Positions 52,815 through 64,000 of a stretch of DNA of 64,000 bases are shown piece after piece. Below the pieces are notes generated by a model, which did no database searches, was not told the DNA's origin, and worked only from the letters and a program-made list of their open reading frames with translations. Source of the DNA: Poa pratensis (taxonomy: Eukaryota > Streptophyta > Magnoliopsida > Poales > Poaceae); contig CAMZMU010000107.1 in NCBI GenBank assembly GCA_947311845.1, positions 36,362,594 to 36,426,593 on the forward strand. The letters run 5' to 3'. Each line of letters begins with the position of its first letter. Positions within the stretch are counted from its first letter, which is position 1. Position numbers and translations under genes: made by a program.

Positions 52815-53880
52815 TGAAAGGGCATACTTGCCCGTAATCTTGTTTTGGTGATTATGACAACACAAGTGGTTTTTAACTATATATTAAGCTTGTGACAGGT
52901 CCAAAGGATACAAACATCAAAGAGAAACAATTGTGGAAAAGCTGTGCTTTTACACTGACTGGAAGTTCCGGCTTGGGCCGGAAGTTTCGGCCTCAGGGCG
53001 GAAGTTCCGGCCGGAAACTTCCGGTCGACAATTTTTCGAAGAAAAGTGTTCTGTGATGGGCCGGAAGTTTGCCCGGAAGTTCCGGCTGGCCGGAACTTCC
53101 GGCCCAACCGGAACTTCCAGCCTAAGTGATTCTGTGCGGATGAGAGGGCAACGGTCTGATTTTCTGGGAGGGGTATAAATACCCCTCCACCTACCTCCAG
53201 CCAAGCAGCTCGCCCAGAATTGAAGTCCACCATTATTGCAAGCTCAAGATTTGCTAGATCTCCCAATCACTCCACCCAAACTCGTTGATCTTTGGAGGAT
53301 TGAAGGAGAAGGCCCGATCTACATCTTCACCAAGCAGTTTTTCATTTCCCCCTCATTCACTTGAGGACCATTAGCTAGGGTTTCCACTAGGAAAACCTAG
53401 CCCTTTGTTGTACTTACTTGCTTGTCTTTGTGACAGATTGTAGCTGTTTGGGAGCCCCCAATCCTTTGTGGGTTGTGCCCCAAATCGTTGTTGTAAAGGC
53501 TCCGGACTCCGCCTGAAGGTTTCCGATAGTTGAAGTGAACCAATCCTTTGTGGTGCGGTTCATCGGAGAAGAGGGTGACCTTTGTGGCGTTGAGGTTCGA
53601 TTGTGTTGGTCACACCTCTCCAACGAGACGTACTCCCCTAAAAAGGAGGAACTCGGGATTACATCCGTGTCTCCGCGTGCTTTCACTTCGGTTACCTCTA
53701 TCCTTGTTTATCGCCTTACTTGTTTATCGTGCTTAGTTGCTAGCTTGTCATATAGGTAAATTCACCGTAGTTGCATATCTAGAGAATTTACCTTTTGTGT
53801 CAAGCCTAAATTGAAAAAGACTAAAATTTGGAGTAGCACCTATTCACCCCCCCCCTCTAGGTGTCATACCGATCCTTTCA
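52815..53880 (+). repeat. 5' LTR of the Copia element
   Basis: The LTR contains, in order, a block of about nine GGAAGTT/AACTTCC motifs arranged as CCGGAAGTTCCGG-type palindromes (52960-53130), a TATA box GGTATAAATACCCC (53172-53185) and a C run before the end (53845-53857). Confidence 0.88.
53174..53180 (+). promoter_or_regulatory. LTR TATA box of the Copia element
   Basis: TATAAAT within the palindrome GGGGTATAAATACCCC. The same sequence is in the right LTR at about 63269. It lies about 45 bases after the palindromic repeat block, as expected for U3 enhancer plus core promoter. Confidence 0.75.
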
Positions 53881-53882
53881 AT

Positions 53883-53894
53883 TGGTATCAGAGC
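53883..53894 (+). other. Primer binding site, initiator methionine tRNA (Copia)
   Basis: TGGTATCAGAGC two bases after the LTR end, followed by CTAGGC. Confidence 0.88.
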
Positions 53895-53933
53895 CTAGGC
53901 TCTCTTGTTTTGGGCTTAACCGCCTAAAGAAGT

Positions 53934-55943
53934 ATGACACAAAGTGAGGATGAGGCCGATCTTGCCAAGGCTAATGAGAGCTTGAAAAGCCAAAGCCATC
54001 ACAGCATCCATGGCCGATATCAAATCGTTGGAAACAACATTGACATCGTCCATGAATCAAATTTGATGAGTTGCATGACTTATTATGAAATTACCAATGC
54101 AAGGTTTCGGAACTCATCCCACTAGAGGATGTCTCTAACTCCGATGAGGTGATTCCGAGGAGGTAAAAAGAGAAAGGGGGTGAAACACCTCCACAACTAA
54201 ACCTCTCTCCACCTTACCTCGAATGATGAGAAGGAAGGTACCATGCCGTTCCGGGATGGTACCCTATCGACCCACCTATCACCACCCGCATAAACCCCAT
54301 TGGTCCTCCACCTAAGCTTAATGCATTAGCTTTTGCTAGTTGGCAACGCTCAATGAAATCTCATATCAACAGTGCCTCTATCGAGCTTTGGAGGATCATT
54401 GAAGATGGATACAAGGTCGCGGATCCAAGCAATGTGACAAGAAGAGAGTTTGCCGAAAAGCAACTCAATGCCTCCGCACTCCACATGATTGAACTTTCAT
54501 TGAGTGAAAGTGACAAGCATTATGTTCTCAATGCCACCACCGCCAAAGAAGCTTGGAATTGTCTTGAGGTTGCATTTCTTGGGAATGAAAGCATGAAGAG
54601 AAAGATATGATCTTTGAGCAATGATGCCGAAGGCTTCTACATGTTTGACAATGAGAATCATGAAGACATGTATGGAAGACTCAAGACTCTTGCAAAGGCC
54701 TTCTATGATGTGGGGGCAACCTATGTGGATGATGCTTGTCAAGAGGAAGTATGTGAATGCTCTCTTGCCTTCGAGCCCATCGAGTTGAAGTCCATTCAAG
54801 GAAGACACAACTACAACGAAATGACATCCAATGAAGTTATGCAAGAAGTGCAAGCCTCCAAGGTTGCCACCAAGAATGCCGAAGATAACCGTGCTAGGGC
54901 CATGGGGATGAAACAAGGCCCCTCACTTGCTTTGAAGGCCAAGGTGGTATGTCTTGATGATGATGAGGTTGAAGCGTGCCCAAGCAACATTGCTCCAAAT
55001 GATCTTGAACCGCTCTAAATGGTCATATAGCTCTTGCCACAAGAGTGTTTTGGCAAGACCCGGCAGCAAAGCCAAGGTTGAAAAGAGAACAACTCAAGTG
55101 GGAAGAAAGAGCTAGCCTCAAGGAAGACTGCTACAATTGTCATGACAAGAACCACTACATAAGAGAGTGTCCTTATGAGAACCGAGAGCAAAATGGTGGG
55201 AAGCTCATCCCCAAGGACCACTCAAGGTTGATCCAAAAGAAGCCCGCAAGACCAAGGAAGCCTTTCTTCAAGAAGGCACCAAGAATTGTGTTGGTGGCAC
55301 AAGAAGAATATGCCACAAGTGATTCCGAAGATGAAGATGCACCTACTAAAGAGGTAGCCGCATTGGCTATTGTATCAACTTCATCATCTTCTCTCTTTGA
55401 ATCCCCCAATGAGAACTTCTCCACCAACAACGCTCGTTGCCTCATGGCTAATGTCACCGAGGTATCATCTCCTTCTCCCAAGACTATGCATGAAATGAGT
55501 GATCAATCTAGTCTTGTGATTAAGAAGGAACTTGTTGCTTTCGATACTTCATGACTAACTTGCAAGGTGAAGCTAAGGAACATGTTGAGTCTCTCATGAG
55601 ACAACTATGTGCGGCCGAAGAACTTCTTCAAGAAAAGAGTAAGATTGAGAGAGAGGATTCTCTCACCATTGCCTCTTTGAATGCTTCCATAGCATCCTTG
55701 AATGCCTCTCTTGATGAAGAGAGTGAAGAAAGATGTTCTCTTGAGGAAAGACTTGATTCTCTTGATGCTAAAAATGATGATATCATTAATAAAATCATTA
55801 AGGATAGAGATCATGTCTTTGCTAAATATAAAGTGCTTAAAAAGGAGAAAGTTGAACTTGGGGTTGCTAATGCTAGACTTCTTGAGGATATGGAGAAGCT
55901 TGACAAGGCTCACAAGGCCTTGGAAACGACTCACTCCCTTTAG
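53934..55943 (+). pseudogene. Copia gag, disrupted
   Basis: ATG 53934 opens the gag frame shortly after the primer site, but it stops at about 54125. The gag core resumes at about 54330 in another frame (SIELWRIIEDGYKV, LNATTAKEAWNCLEVAFLG), hits a stop at 54608-54610, continues to 55018, and shifts again. A single zinc knuckle, CYNCHDKNHYIREC, lies at about 55131-55172. A further stop at 55552-55554 precedes a coiled-coil segment (55551-55943, rich in Leu/Glu/Lys heptads). Stops and frameshifts make the product non-functional as read. Confidence 0.8.
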
Positions 55944-56439
55944 TCAAGTCTCATGAGCAACTTCAAACTCAACTTTCTAAATCTAGCTCAACTAGCATAT
56001 CTATTCTTCCTCGTGTTCATGAAAATGTTATTGAAGAAAATGTTAGTGCCAAGACCTCTATTCCCAAAGGTAAAGATAAGGGTATTGCTTATTTTTGAGC
56101 AAAAACCACACAAAGGGAAGGAGGGTCTTGGTTATGTAGCCGAGCCCAAGAAGAAAGTGGCAACAACAAGAAGATCAAGACCAAGCCCGCACAAGCCAAG
56201 ACTTCCATTGCGGTGGTAGTGCCACAAGGGGCAAGACCACTCGTAGTGACTTTGCGGGGCATAACAACCCCAACTATATTCTTTATGTTGATTATTATGG
56301 GGATGTTTATGCTCAATATGTTGGTCCATATGATGGTTACATTGATTACTCTATTTGGGTTCCTAAGACCCTTGTTGCTAACCAAAGAGGACCCATTGAG
56401 AAATGGGTACCTAAATCCAAGCAATGATTCTTGTAGGAC

Positions 56440-57985
56440 TATGCTTCCGGTGGATCGAAATGGGTGGTTGATAGTGGATGCACTAGTCATATGACCGGAA
56501 GCAAGGAGATTATGACGGAGTTGAGACCAAATCTAAATCACTCAACCGTCTCTTATGGTGACAAGTCAAAGCCGAGGTAAAGAGTCTCGGCAAGGTGGTA
56601 GTTGCAAGGATATCACCCTTGTAAATGTCATGCTTGTTGAGTCTCTAGGTTACAATCTTATGTCCGTTCGTGCTCTTAATAAGATGAACTTTGATGTCCA
56701 TTTTACTATTGATATGGTGGTACTCTTGAGGAGCAAGACTCTAAAGGTCATGTTCGTTGGGTATGTTGAAAATGAGTTGTTTGTGGTAGACTTTTCGGGG
56801 TCTACCAACACTCAAGCAATATGCCTATTCGGAAAGGCCGACGTGGGGTGGTTGTGGCATCGCCGCTTGTCCCATGTCAACATGAGAACTTTGCAAAGTC
56901 TTCACAAGGGTGGCCACATTCTTGGACTAAAAGAGAATGTTTCTTTTTCTAGAGATCGTCTTTGTAGGGCTTGTGTTGAAGGAAAGATGCATGATTCTCC
57001 CCATCCCAAGCAACACCATCATCATCAAAGAGGATTTGGAACTTCTTCATGTTGATCTCTTTGGTGCCGTGCCTCAACCTAGTCTTGGTGGGAAGAAGTA
57101 TTGTTTGGTGATTGTTGATGACTATTCAAGATTTACTTGGGTTTTCTTCTTCAAGACGAAGGATGAAACCAACAAACCGTCATCGACTTCTCCAATGAAG
57201 TTCAACGTCAATACAATGTCCCATATTGGCATTAGAAGTGACAATGGCTCCGAGTTCAAGAACTACACCTTAATGAGTTTCTTAGTGAAGAGGGAATTCG
57301 TCATCAATATTCCGCTGCGTATACCCCTCAACAAAATGGTGTAGCCGAAGGAAGAACCGGACTCTTATGGATATGGCTAGGTCCATGTTGGCGGAGTTTA
57401 AGTCTCCACTCTTCTTATGGGCCGAGCTATCTCCACGGCGTGTCACTCCTCCAACCGGTTATTCTTTCGCAAAGAAGAAGGAAACTCCATATGAAATGCT
57501 TACCGGCAACAAGCCCAATGTCTCCTACTACCGTGTGTTTGGTTGTAAGTGTTTCTACAAAACAAAGGTGTTCATTTATCTAAATTTGAATCTAAAGCTT
57601 TAGAGGGTGTTTTTGTTGGGTACGGTGCGAATCTCACACTTAGAGTCTACGACAAATCCTTAGGGAGAGTTGAATCTTGTAGTGTGAGGTTCGATGAGAA
57701 TGACGGCTCCCAAGTGGCGCAATTTCATGTTTGTGATGTAGATAATGAGGAACCTCAAGATGCAATAAGAAGAATGGGGGTTGGTTTCTATCGCCCCATT
57801 GAAATCCATCATGAGCCTCCTCAAGCAAGTCCTAGCTCCACTCAAGTGGAGACTCCATCATCACAAGTTGAAGTTGCACCTTCTATGGAAGCAAATGATG
57901 CACCTACCCAAGAACAAGTTCAAGACCCTCCTCAAGTTGACCAAGAGGCTATGCAAGAACCAAGTTCTCCTATTGTCAACTAGCC
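56440..57985 (+). pseudogene. Copia protease and integrase region, disrupted
   Basis: The protease active site WVVDSGCTSHM is at 56461-56493. The integrase zinc-binding region is LWHRRLSHVN ... CRACVEGK (about 56850-56985). The catalytic core shows HVDLFG (about 57047), SDNGSEF (about 57238) and a garbled region where the third acidic residue (GVAEGRTG) falls at a frame change near 57340. A C-terminal block with VFGCKCF and GVFVGYG follows. At least four frame changes are needed to read from protease to the end, so it is inactive. Confidence 0.8.
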
Positions 57986-58256
57986 AAGGTCAAGACCAAG
58001 ATCAACCCTCTCCTTCTTTTTGAAGATGTGCTTCAAGATGATCAAGGTCACCATCCGGTCAAGACGGGGACTCAAATGATCAAGATGATCAAGCGATTCC
58101 TCGCATCAATGAGGATATCGAAACCCGTCGTATAGCAAGAGTCAAAAAGGATTGGAGAAGAAAGAGTCTTCATCTAGAAATATCATTGTGAATGTCAAGA
58201 ACAAGGTCACCACAAGAAACAATTGGCAAATTTAATGAACATCAAGCCACATCTCT

Positions 58257-59806
58257 ATGGTGGAACCAAAGAAAGTCTTTGAAGCTCTTGAAGATCCGGA
58301 TTGGTTGGAAGCCATGCATGAAGAGCTCAACAACTTCAAGCGCAACAAAGTGTGGAATCTAGTGGAGAAGCCAAAAGATTGCCTCAATGTTATAGGCACC
58401 AAGTGGATATTCAAGAACAAGCAAGATGAGCATGGAATGGTTGTGAGGAACAAGGCAAGATTGGTAGCTCAAGGGTACTCTCAAGTTGAAGGCATTGATT
58501 TTGGAGAGACCTATGCTCCCGTGGCTCGCCTTGAGTCCATCCGTATCCTTCTTGCATATGCATCACATCATAATTTCAAGTTGCAACAAATGGATGTGAA
58601 AAGTGCCTTTCTTAATGGTCCTTTAAAGGAGTTGGTATATGTTAAGCAACCTCCGGGATTTGAGGATCCACACTTCCCTAACCATGTCTACAAACTTGAT
58701 AAGGCGCTCTATGGTCTCAAACAAGCACCTCGTGCTTGGTATGAGCACCTAAGAGAGCTATTGGTAGACCGTGGCTTTGAAGTGGGGCAAATCGATCCCA
58801 CTCTTTTTACCAAGAGGGTTAAAGGGGAGCTTTTCATATGCCAACTTTATGTTGATGATATCATATTTGGCTCTCTAACAAAGCTTTTAATGATGAATTT
58901 TCAAAGCTTATGACCGATAGGTTCGAGATGTCCATGATGGGAGAGTTGAAGTACTTCCTTGGTTTTGAGATCAAGCAATTGAGTGGAGGGACCTTCATCT
59001 CTCAAGCCAAATATATCCAAGACATGCTCAAGAGGTTCAAGATGCAAAATGCTAAAGAGAAGAAGTTTCCTATGGACACCAAGTGTCATCTTGAACTTAA
59101 TCCAAAGGGTAAAGATAAGGATGTTGATCAAAAACTCTATCGCTCTATGATTGGTTCTTTGCTTTATCTTTGTGCATCTAGACCCGATATTGTGTTGAGT
59201 GTAGGAGTGTGTGCAAGGTACCAAGCGGCTCCCAAAGAAAGCCACCAAACGGCGGTTCTTCGAATCTTTCGATATTTGGTTCATACCCCAAGGTTTGGTT
59301 TGTGGTATCCTAAAGGCTCAACATTCTCTCTTGCCGGTTACACGGATTCGGATTGGGCCGGTTGCAAGGATGATAGGAAATCAACTTCCGGGGCTTGCCA
59401 ATTCCTTGGTAGGTCCTTGGTGAGTTGGTCTTCTAAGAAGCAAAATTGCATATCTCTCTCCACCACCGAAGCCGAGTATGTGGCGGCCGCTAGTTGTTGC
59501 ACTCAATTGTTGTGGATGAGGCAAACTTTAAAGGAATACGGTGTCCATTGTGACAAAGTGCCTCTTTTATGTGACAATGAAAGTGCTATCAAGATTGGCC
59601 ACAACCCGGTGGAGCACTCAAGAACGAAGCATATTGAGATTCGCTATCACTTCATCCGTGATCACATCAACCGGGGTGACATTGAGCTTGGCTATATTCC
59701 CACGAAGATCCAACTTGCCGATATGTTCACGAAGCCACTTGATGAAGCAAGGTTCACTTATTTGAGGCATGAGCTAAATATCATCGATTCGGGGAGCGTC
59801 GCTTGA
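58257..59806 (+). pseudogene. Copia reverse transcriptase and RNase H, one frameshift
   Basis: The reverse transcriptase frame 58257-58913 contains [34 protein letters not shown] and [13 protein letters not shown], with the catalytic YVDD at 58848-58859. A frame change near 58880-58910 moves into 58910-59806, which carries the rest of the thumb region (KYFLGFEIKQ) and RNase H (DSDWAGCKDDRKSTSG; STTEAEYVAAASC; NPVEHSRTKHIEIRYHFIRD; LADMFTKPL), ending at a stop at 59804-59806. Apart from that shift, the region is well preserved. Confidence 0.88.
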
Positions 59807-60662
59807 ATATCTTGCATACACACCTATATCTTAGCTATATGTTTGGTTTAGGTGTAGGCATGGACATAGGGGGAGTGCGGTCCTAATCCATTGGACTATC
59901 CCTCCCCCCATTATGCCGATAGTAAGAACTCATTTTGTCTCTATTTGTTCATTTTATGAATTGTGAGCTTAAATGACGAGTAGTGGCGGTGAACCCAAGA
60001 TATATCTTCGCGGTGTCACACCACATACACTCATACATGGTGGCCTAGGCCACCTACATCTTCTTTGTGAAGATTTGGTCTTTATGGATTTATTTGGATT
60101 TCATTGCCTATCCTTTGTTTTATGGAAAACACACTCAAATGTTGGTTTCTAATGTTGTTTTGTTGCTTCTTATAAGTTTGAGTGTGAAGTACCATTTCAA
60201 GTGACTTTTTTTCTATCCCAAGACATGCTTTGATCTCTCCTTAAAAACCATGCTAAAACCCTTGCCCAAGTCGTTTGTTGTCTTTCCGGAGATGTGGTGG
60301 TGTGGGTACATCGGAGTTTTCGGACATCTGGTTCGGAACCTCCGGCGCCCGGAAGTTTCAGCCAAAAATTCGGCTAAGTCTCGGGACAAAAACTGTTCTG
60401 TTTTTGTCCGGAGGTTTAACCGGATATTTGACCGGAACTTCCGGGGTAAGTGACCTGGGTACATATCCTCGCGGCCGCGGGGTGAACTGCTTCTTCCTGA
60501 GCAGTTCGTCCACCCCCGCGCCCGAGTCTTCTCTCTCCTCACCCAGGCCCTCCCCCACCGCCCCGTCTCCACCGCGGCCTCCCCGCCGCGGATTCCTTCG
60601 GCCTCCGGCCGGATCTGCATCTCCACGTCGTGGGGATCTCGTTCCTCCACGAAGTTTACACC
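59807..60662 (+). other. Copia 3' spacer with GC-rich, leader-like segment
   Basis: A purine-tract-like ATAGGGGGAGTG is at 59866-59877. CCGGAACTTCC-type motifs are at 60340-60445. From 60460 to 60660 the sequence becomes GC- and CT-rich like a plant 5' untranslated leader and ends in CACCATGGACT. No TATA box is obvious. Confidence 0.5.
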
Positions 60663-62427
60663 ATGGACTACGGTACTTTACTCTATTTCAAATCTAGGAC
60701 GAGATGCATTTTCGTTTAACCTAGTAGAAATAGAGCTTTATACATGAATTCCTTTGGTGAAAACACTCCTCTAGGCCGCCCTAACTCATACTAGAAGCGA
60801 TTTGATTTTTGTTAGCATTTTTTTTTCATTTGAGGTCTTAGTTCCTCTCGCAGCCATGCAACCGGAACTTCCGGCTGCGACCGGAACTTCCGCCCTGAAG
60901 CAGAAAAACGCCAGCATCAATCACCTTGTTTCTTACTCCTTTTTTATCATCTGACTTGAGCACTTATCCTATGCTTTCTTCTATCTGTTCTCAGCCTCTG
61001 GCAGCTCCCGTGATCGTGATCGTCGAGCTGTTTCCAAGCGTTCCGCTTCTCGGTCTCGTCCTACGAGTGGAGGAGAGGGTGATCTTTTGCGTGATGAGAC
61101 TGCTGCTGCCCCTGTGCCTAAGAGAGTTGTATCCAAGAAGAAGAAGAAAGCACCAGTGCCTGCTGTCCCTAAGCATTCCAGAGATTTCATTCCTTGGCGC
61201 TTCGCCTTCTCCAATGAAGGCGAGCGCGACCCTGACCCTGAGTTGGACTCTTGCTTCCATCATGTTGAGCAAGAGGTGCTGTACAAGGACTTCTATTGCA
61301 ATCTTGGCAAGCACAAAGTGTGCCCTATGCAGCCCATTGACTTTGCACACTTGGAGCGGAAACAAGCATACTTTGGTGGAGCTGTCGCTGTGGTGGATGC
61401 TCTTGGCTTGCGTCCTCTGATGGAGATTTAGTGCAACTACAACATTCACATGATTCATCAGTTTTATGCCACCGTGGTGTTTGACAAGACTCCGGCCCGT
61501 GGAATGACATGGATGTCCGGAAATCACAAGCTCTCCGCCAACTTTCATGATTTTGCTGATGCTCTTGAGTTTGATGGCCACCGGTATGGTTTCCATAGCA
61601 ACAACAAGCCCTCCGGTCAACGCATGCACGTTCAAGGGACTGCCTATGATAAGAATGAGATGAGTGATCTATATGCTGAGAATGGACTGATTGGCTCTAC
61701 TAAGGGGCTCCTTCCCACTTATGATATTTTGCTGCGCATGTTTCGCCACACCATTGCTCCAAGTGGAGGCAACAACGACGAGATCCGTGGAGGTCTTGTC
61801 AACCTCATGTGCTATGCCCACAACGTTTTTATGGAAGATGACCCCGAGCCGAACTTATTTCCTATTGATGTGATGGATTTCATCTTCAATGAGATATATG
61901 ATGCCGTGGTGGGAAGGAAAGTGCCTCCATATGCTCCATACATTATGAAGCTTATCAAGTCCAAGTTTCCGTTTGGAGATCATGATGTGCTTAACTTGGA
62001 TGAGGCTCTTGGCTGTGACATTATCCATAAGCCGGTGCAAATGCACAAGAAGGTTGCTCATATCAATCGCAACAAGGATAAAGACCCTATGGCCACCGAT
62101 GATGGAGCTAGTGGGTCTCATGTCCCAAGTGACCCTAGAGTGAAGACACCCGGTCAACCCAAGCAACGCACATGGGCTCAGCGTGCTATTGACAAGCTCT
62201 TAAGGATGACTGTGTGCCTTCACAAAGAGAACTACCAAGCGTCTGTGGAGAGGCACCAAGGTCTTCTCAACGACTACAAGATGATGCAACATATGAAGGT
62301 CCCCAACTGTCCTCCTCCTCCTCCTCCACACGTTGCCTACAAGAATTGGAACAACGCGACGCTGCAGTGGACTTCTCATGTGCCGGCTGATGCGGAGCTT
62401 GCGTGGAACTCTTCGGATGAAGAGTGA
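60663..62427 (+). pseudogene. Extra 3' ORF of the Copia element (spliced start, one in-frame stop)
   Basis: Exon 1 is a 10-base start (ATG 60663 in CACCATGG, donor GT at 60673); the intron ends at 60993-60994 (TTCTCAG) and the frame continues from 60995 to 62427. This keeps the phase and gives a Ser/Arg-rich N-terminus (DRDRRAVSKRSASRSRP) followed by a basic KKKKK stretch. The body has DFIPWRFAF, IHMIHQFYATVVFDKTPARG, TWMSGNHKLSANFHDF, LLRMFRHTIAPSGGN, MDFIFNEIYDA and YAPYIMKLIKSKF, blocks familiar from uncharacterised 'retrotransposon protein' entries of grasses. One TAG at 61429-61431 interrupts it; the rest (61432-62427) is open. No transmembrane segment or signal peptide is seen, so an envelope role is not supported. 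It occupies the position of the extra ORF in Sireviruses. Confidence 0.65.
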
Positions 62428-62907
62428 GGGACGTTAGTTTCACTTACTTTTCCCTTTTTTGTGTCTTGATGCCAAAGGGGGAGAAGTCTATCTCCTAGGT
62501 TGCGGGATTTGCATGGGTGGAACACAAAGACTTGTTCTTTTATTTGTTTCGTTGTGTTATTGTGCTCCGGTTTATTGTCTTGTCGATTGTTGAACTCTAT
62601 TTGTGTGTGAACCTCCTATCTTATGCATGTGGTAAGACATGTGGAACCCATTTGTGAACCTATTTATGTAAGACTATATTGTGTAATCTCTATGTCTATT
62701 GTCTTATGTTTGTATCAAGTTGTGCTTTTATGTTTTACTTGTTTACTTGCTTGACTTGTAAAATATAGGGGGAGTGTTGATCCTAAGTTATGTGCATATT
62801 GTATTCAAATGAAATTCTCTAAGTTATGCACATGCTTAGGGGGAGCCCGTCTATATTTTGCAAATCCTTTTTCTTGTGTTGTCATCATCCACCAAAAAGG
62901 GGGAGAT
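62428..62907 (+). other. Copia 3' end with repeated polypurine-tract motifs
   Basis: AGGGGGAG occurs at about 62475, 62767, 62838 and finally at 62894-62906 (AAAAAGGGGGAGA, next to the right LTR). With the one at 59868 this makes five. Multiple purine tracts are described as a conserved Sirevirus trait. Confidence 0.8.
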
Positions 62908-63991
62908 TGAAAGGGCATACTTGCCCATAATCTTGTTTTGGTGATTATGACAACACAAGCGGTTTTTAACTATATATTAAGCTTGTGACAGGTCCAAAGG
63001 ATACAAACATCAAAGAGAAACAATTGTGGAAAAGCTGTGTTTTTACACTGACCGGAAGTTCCAGCTTGGGCCGGAAGTTCCGGCCTCAGGGCGGAAGTTC
63101 CGGCCGGAAACTTCCGGTCGACAATTTTTCGAAGAAAAGTGTTCTGTGATGGCCAGAAGTTTGCCCGGAGGTTTGCCCGGAAGTTCCGGCTGGCCGGCCC
63201 AACCGGAACTTCCGGCCTAAGTGATTCTGTGCGGATGAGAGGGCAAGGGTCTGATTTTCTGGGAGGGGTATAAATACCCCTCCACCTACCTCCAGCCAAG
63301 CAGCTCGCCCAGAATTGAAGTCCACCATTATTGCAAGCTCAAGATTTGCTAGATCTCCCAATCACTCCACCCAAACTCGTTGATCTTTGGAGGATTGAAG
63401 GAGAAGGCCCGGATCTACATCTTCACCAAGCAGTTTTTCATTTCCCCCTCATTTACTTGAGGGCCCATTAGCTAGGGTTTCCACTAGGAAAACCTAGCCC
63501 TTTGTTGTACTTACTTGCTTGTCTTTGTGACAGATTGTAGCTGTTTGGGAGCCCCCAATCCTTTGTGGGTTGTGCCCCAAATCGTTGTTGTAAGGGCTCC
63601 GGTTTCCGCCTTGAAGGAATCCGATAGTGGAAGGTGAACCAATCCTTTGTGGTGCGGTTCATCGGAGAATAGGGTGCACCACCTTTGTGGCGTTGAGGTT
63701 CGAGCTTTGTGATGCCTCACACCTCTCCAACGAGACGTACTCCCTTAACAAGGAGGAACTCAGGATTACATCCGTGTCTCCGTGTGCTTTCACTTCGGTT
63801 ACTTCTATCCTTGCTTATCGCCTTTACCTTGTTTATCGTGATTAGTTGCTAGCTTGTCATATAGGTAAATTCACCGTAGTTGCATATCTAGAGAATTTAC
63901 CTTTGTGTCAGGCCTAAATTTAAAAAGAACTAAAATTTGGAGTAGCACCTATTCACCCCCCCCCCCTCTAGGTGTCATACCGATCCTTTCA
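62908..63991 (+). repeat. 3' LTR of the Copia element
   Basis: It is the partner of 52815-53880 with scattered substitutions and indels (for example the palindrome block is rearranged near 63150-63210, and small insertions lie near 63600-63700). The TATA box is at about 63269. The TSD GAAGC follows. Confidence 0.88.
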
Positions 63992-64000
63992 GAAGCGCCG

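Larger units (their letters stand above)
52815..63991 (+). mobile_element. Complete Sirevirus-like Ty1/copia retrotransposon (11.2 kb, TSD GAAGC)
   Basis: LTRs at 52815-53880 and 62908-63991 begin TGAAAGGGCATACTTGCCC and end GATCCTTTCA. GAAGC is duplicated at 52810-52814 and 63992-63996. A tRNA-iMet primer site follows the left LTR and AAAAAGGGGGAGA precedes the right one. Order inside: gag, protease, integrase, reverse transcriptase, RNase H, then about 3.1 kb with an extra ORF and several repeated purine-tract motifs, all marks of the Sirevirus branch. Several frameshifts and stops disable gag-pol. LTR differences (small indels, 1066 versus 1084 bases) suggest it is older than the 7.4 kb Gypsy insertion. 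Confidence 0.9.

Noticed and set aside
61087..62427. Envelope gene of the Copia element
   Set aside because: There is no signal peptide, transmembrane helix or glycoprotein-like cysteine pattern; only its position resembles that of envelope-like ORFs.

Overview
This window is nuclear DNA from a large-genome cool-season grass, most likely a wheat, barley, rye or Aegilops relative (Triticeae). The reasons are long, nested Athila-type Gypsy and Sirevirus-type Copia retrotransposons, grass CACTA, hAT, PIF/Harbinger and Helitron elements, and monocot-style GC-rich exons. The family assignments come from my knowledge of grass transposable elements (TEs); no database was searched. Only about 5-6 kb looks like host genes. 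At least 70% is recognisable TE sequence.

Layout. 1-4769: a CACTA transposon whose left end lies just outside the window; it carries two tandem, intron-containing B3-domain genes. 5440-6030: a small secreted cysteine-rich protein gene. 6275-8423: a LINE-type insertion that encodes only a gag-like ORF1. 8691-11873 (minus): a five-exon aldose 1-epimerase gene with a signal peptide. 14505-16437 (minus): a WRKY19-type HGGG zinc-finger-repeat gene broken by four single-base-scale frame changes. 19283-20000: a truncated LINE. 21376-21675: a short Copia LTR with its primer site, split by a complete 7.4 kb non-autonomous Gypsy element (21676-29117, target-site duplication (TSD) GTTGA). 29123-40130: low-copy and decayed sequence with small DNA transposons (hAT, two PIF/Harbinger miniature inverted-repeat elements (MITEs), a Helitron) and a LINE. 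40221-52424 (minus): a Myb/SANT plus NAM-associated-type gene, cut by an 11.1 kb Gypsy element (41205-52327, TSD GCGTC). That element carries a gag-protease remnant and is itself split by a 4.3 kb LTR-like insertion (TSD GTACT). 52815-63991: a complete Sirevirus-like Copia element (TSD GAAGC), inserted in another LTR.

The order of events can be read from the nesting: the Myb/SANT gene was hit by the Gypsy element, which was later hit by the LTR-like insertion. The LTR segment abutting the gene start was hit by the Copia element. The short Copia element was hit by the smaller Gypsy element.

The most unusual pieces are the CACTA element carrying a duplicated B3 gene module, the ORF1-only LINE, the spliced extra ORF with its own leader near the 3' end of the Copia element, the dense CCGGAAGTTCCGG palindromes in that element, and the two Gypsy families that share one half of their LTR but not the other.
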